A stretch of 6,321 nucleotides of DNA from Candidatus Bathyarchaeota archaeon (lineage in GTDB: Archaea > Thermoproteota > Bathyarchaeia > Bathyarchaeales > Bathyarchaeaceae), in the NCBI GenBank assembly GCA_026014605.1, contig JAOZIC010000011.1, forward strand, positions 1 through 6,321, read 5' to 3'. Under the pieces are notes generated by a model. It saw nothing but the letters and a program-made list of their open reading frames with translations. It did not search any database and had not been told where the DNA came from. A program made the position numbers and the translations under genes. This document shows, piece by piece, positions 5,792-6,321 of the stretch. The stretch's first letter is position 1. Every line of letters begins with the position of its first letter.

Positions 5792-5818
5792 TCAAACTTG
5801 TTTGACAAGAATCCTTTT
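5791..5818 (+). repeat. Palindromic upstream element, copy 2 (before the second NosD-like gene)
   Basis: GTCAAAC and GTTTGAC form perfect 7-bp arms around TT at 5791-5806, beginning on the last base of the preceding TAG stop. It aligns without gaps to copy 1 at 3202-3229 (22 of 28 identical) and sits directly upstream of a good TATA box. A 2-base loop does not suit an RNA hairpin, and the T content after it is modest, so a DNA operator or activator site is more likely than a terminator. Confidence 0.6.
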
Positions 5819-5820
5819 CC

Positions 5821-5830
5821 ATATAATATA
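5821..5830 (+). promoter_or_regulatory. TATA box of the second NosD-like gene
   Basis: ATATAATATA is the best TATA box in the window. Initiation about 25 bases downstream, near 5850, falls within about 5 bases of ATG 5855, so the transcript is predicted to be leaderless or nearly so. That agrees with the absence of a Shine-Dalgarno sequence. The palindrome at 5791-5806 ends 14 bases upstream. Confidence 0.65.
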
Positions 5831-5854
5831 CACAGTTTTAGTTGGTCATAGAAT

Positions 5855-6321
5855 ATGGCATTACGCAGAACTGTCCTAGTCTCTAGTTTGGTTTTATGCT
5901 TAGTCCTTGTTTTAGTTCCAACACTAAATTTTGTTAACGCTGAATCAAACACAATTGTGGTTCCCGACGATTATTCTACTATTCAAGAAGCAATAAACAA
6001 CGCCTCGGATGGTGACACCGTGTTTGTTAAGGCTGGAACATACTACGAAGCGTTGGTTATTGAAACTTCGATATCTCTTGTCGGCGAGGATTCTGCCTCA
6101 ACGGTTATTGATGGTAGCAACAGCTCGGTAACTGATGTGGTTCAAGTGAAAGCCGACAATGTTACTGTTTCAGGTTTCACGATTAGAAACAGCAGTGGAG
6201 CCAAATACTACGAAAAAGCTGGGGTTTACGTTGAATTCTCCAGTGGTGCTAACATCAGCGGCAACATAATAATGGACAATTATGGGCATGGTGTTCATTT
6301 GGTGGGTTCTTCAAACTGTTT
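5855..6321 (+). CDS. Secreted NosD/pectate-lyase-like beta-helix protein, 3' end outside window
   Basis: The reading frame stays open from ATG 5855 to the window end, giving the first 155 residues. Residues 1-30 form a signal peptide (MALRRT, a hydrophobic core, then VNAES with a likely cleavage after Ala). The mature part starts with IVVPDDYSTIQEAINNASDGDTVFV and AGTYYEALVI, the standard opening of right-handed beta-helix proteins such as pectinesterase/NosD-like families. Rungs follow in SISLVGED, STVIDGS, NVTVSGFTIRNS, GVYVEFSSGANISGNIIMDN and GHGVHLVGSSNC. Several N-x-S/T sites suggest surface glycosylation. It differs from the preceding NosD-like protein in its N-terminal block, so the two are related in fold rather than a recent tandem duplication. 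It has its own TATA box and palindromic element, so it is probably a separate transcript. Ligand or enzymatic activity cannot be told from the part seen. Confidence 0.85.
   Translation, partial: MALRRTVLVSSLVLCLVLVLVPTLNFVNAESNTIVVPDDYSTIQEAINNASDGDTVFVKAGTYYEALVIETSISLVGEDSASTVIDGSNSSVTDVVQVKADNVTVSGFTIRNSSGAKYYEKAGVYVEFSSGANISGNIIMDNYGHGVHLVGSSNC

Noticed and set aside
5791..5818. Hairpin terminator after the first NosD-like gene
   Set aside because: The loop would be only 2 bases, the following sequence has just four consecutive T, and a closely matching element lies in a promoter position at 3202, so a protein-binding site is more likely.

Overview
The window is archaeal. It encodes a group II chaperonin (thermosome) and the small archaeal/eukaryotic-type RNA polymerase subunit RpoK. 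It also has U-tract terminators, TATA-type promoters with short or no leaders, and surface beta-helix proteins of the NosD-like type that are abundant in archaea. Composition is moderate, slightly AT-rich. A mesophilic or moderately thermophilic lineage such as Bathyarchaeia would fit, but that placement rests on family content alone and no marker here proves it.

Layout. Positions 1-2600 are read on the minus strand. A DUF3795-type cysteine-rich protein (2599-2153) ends in a U-rich terminator. A thermosome subunit with its own promoter (1975-308) follows, and is coupled to rpoK (about 296-39), whose Shine-Dalgarno sequence overlaps the thermosome stop codon. A hairpin plus U-tract at 30-1 closes this operon. 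Positions 2600-2747 hold a divergent promoter region. From there everything is on the plus strand: a cyclophilin-like (TM1367/DUF369-type) protein (2748-3116), a U-rich terminator, a membrane NapH/NosR-like iron-sulfur protein with an extracytoplasmic beta-sandwich-like domain (3251-4882), a membrane-anchored NosD-like beta-helix protein 15 bases downstream (4898-5791), and a second secreted NosD/pectate-lyase-like protein cut by the window edge (5855-6321).

How the genes work together. The minus-strand half is housekeeping: protein folding and transcription. The plus-strand half looks like a cell-envelope module. The membrane iron-sulfur protein could move electrons between cytoplasm and outer face, and the adjacent beta-helix proteins are displayed outside. 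This recalls the NosR/NosH-NosD pairing of nitrous-oxide reductase maturation, but no nosZ, nosF, nosY or nosL is visible, so the function is open.

Most noteworthy points: (i) rpoK has no ATG, GTG or TTG upstream of its conserved N-terminal motif, and the Shine-Dalgarno spacing points to an ATA start or to a base error. (ii) A palindromic element (GTCAA-N6-TTGAC within a 28-base similarity) occurs upstream of both the iron-sulfur gene and the second NosD-like gene, suggesting a shared regulator. (iii) The iron-sulfur protein has an unusual architecture, with two extra cysteine clusters predicted to lie outside the membrane.
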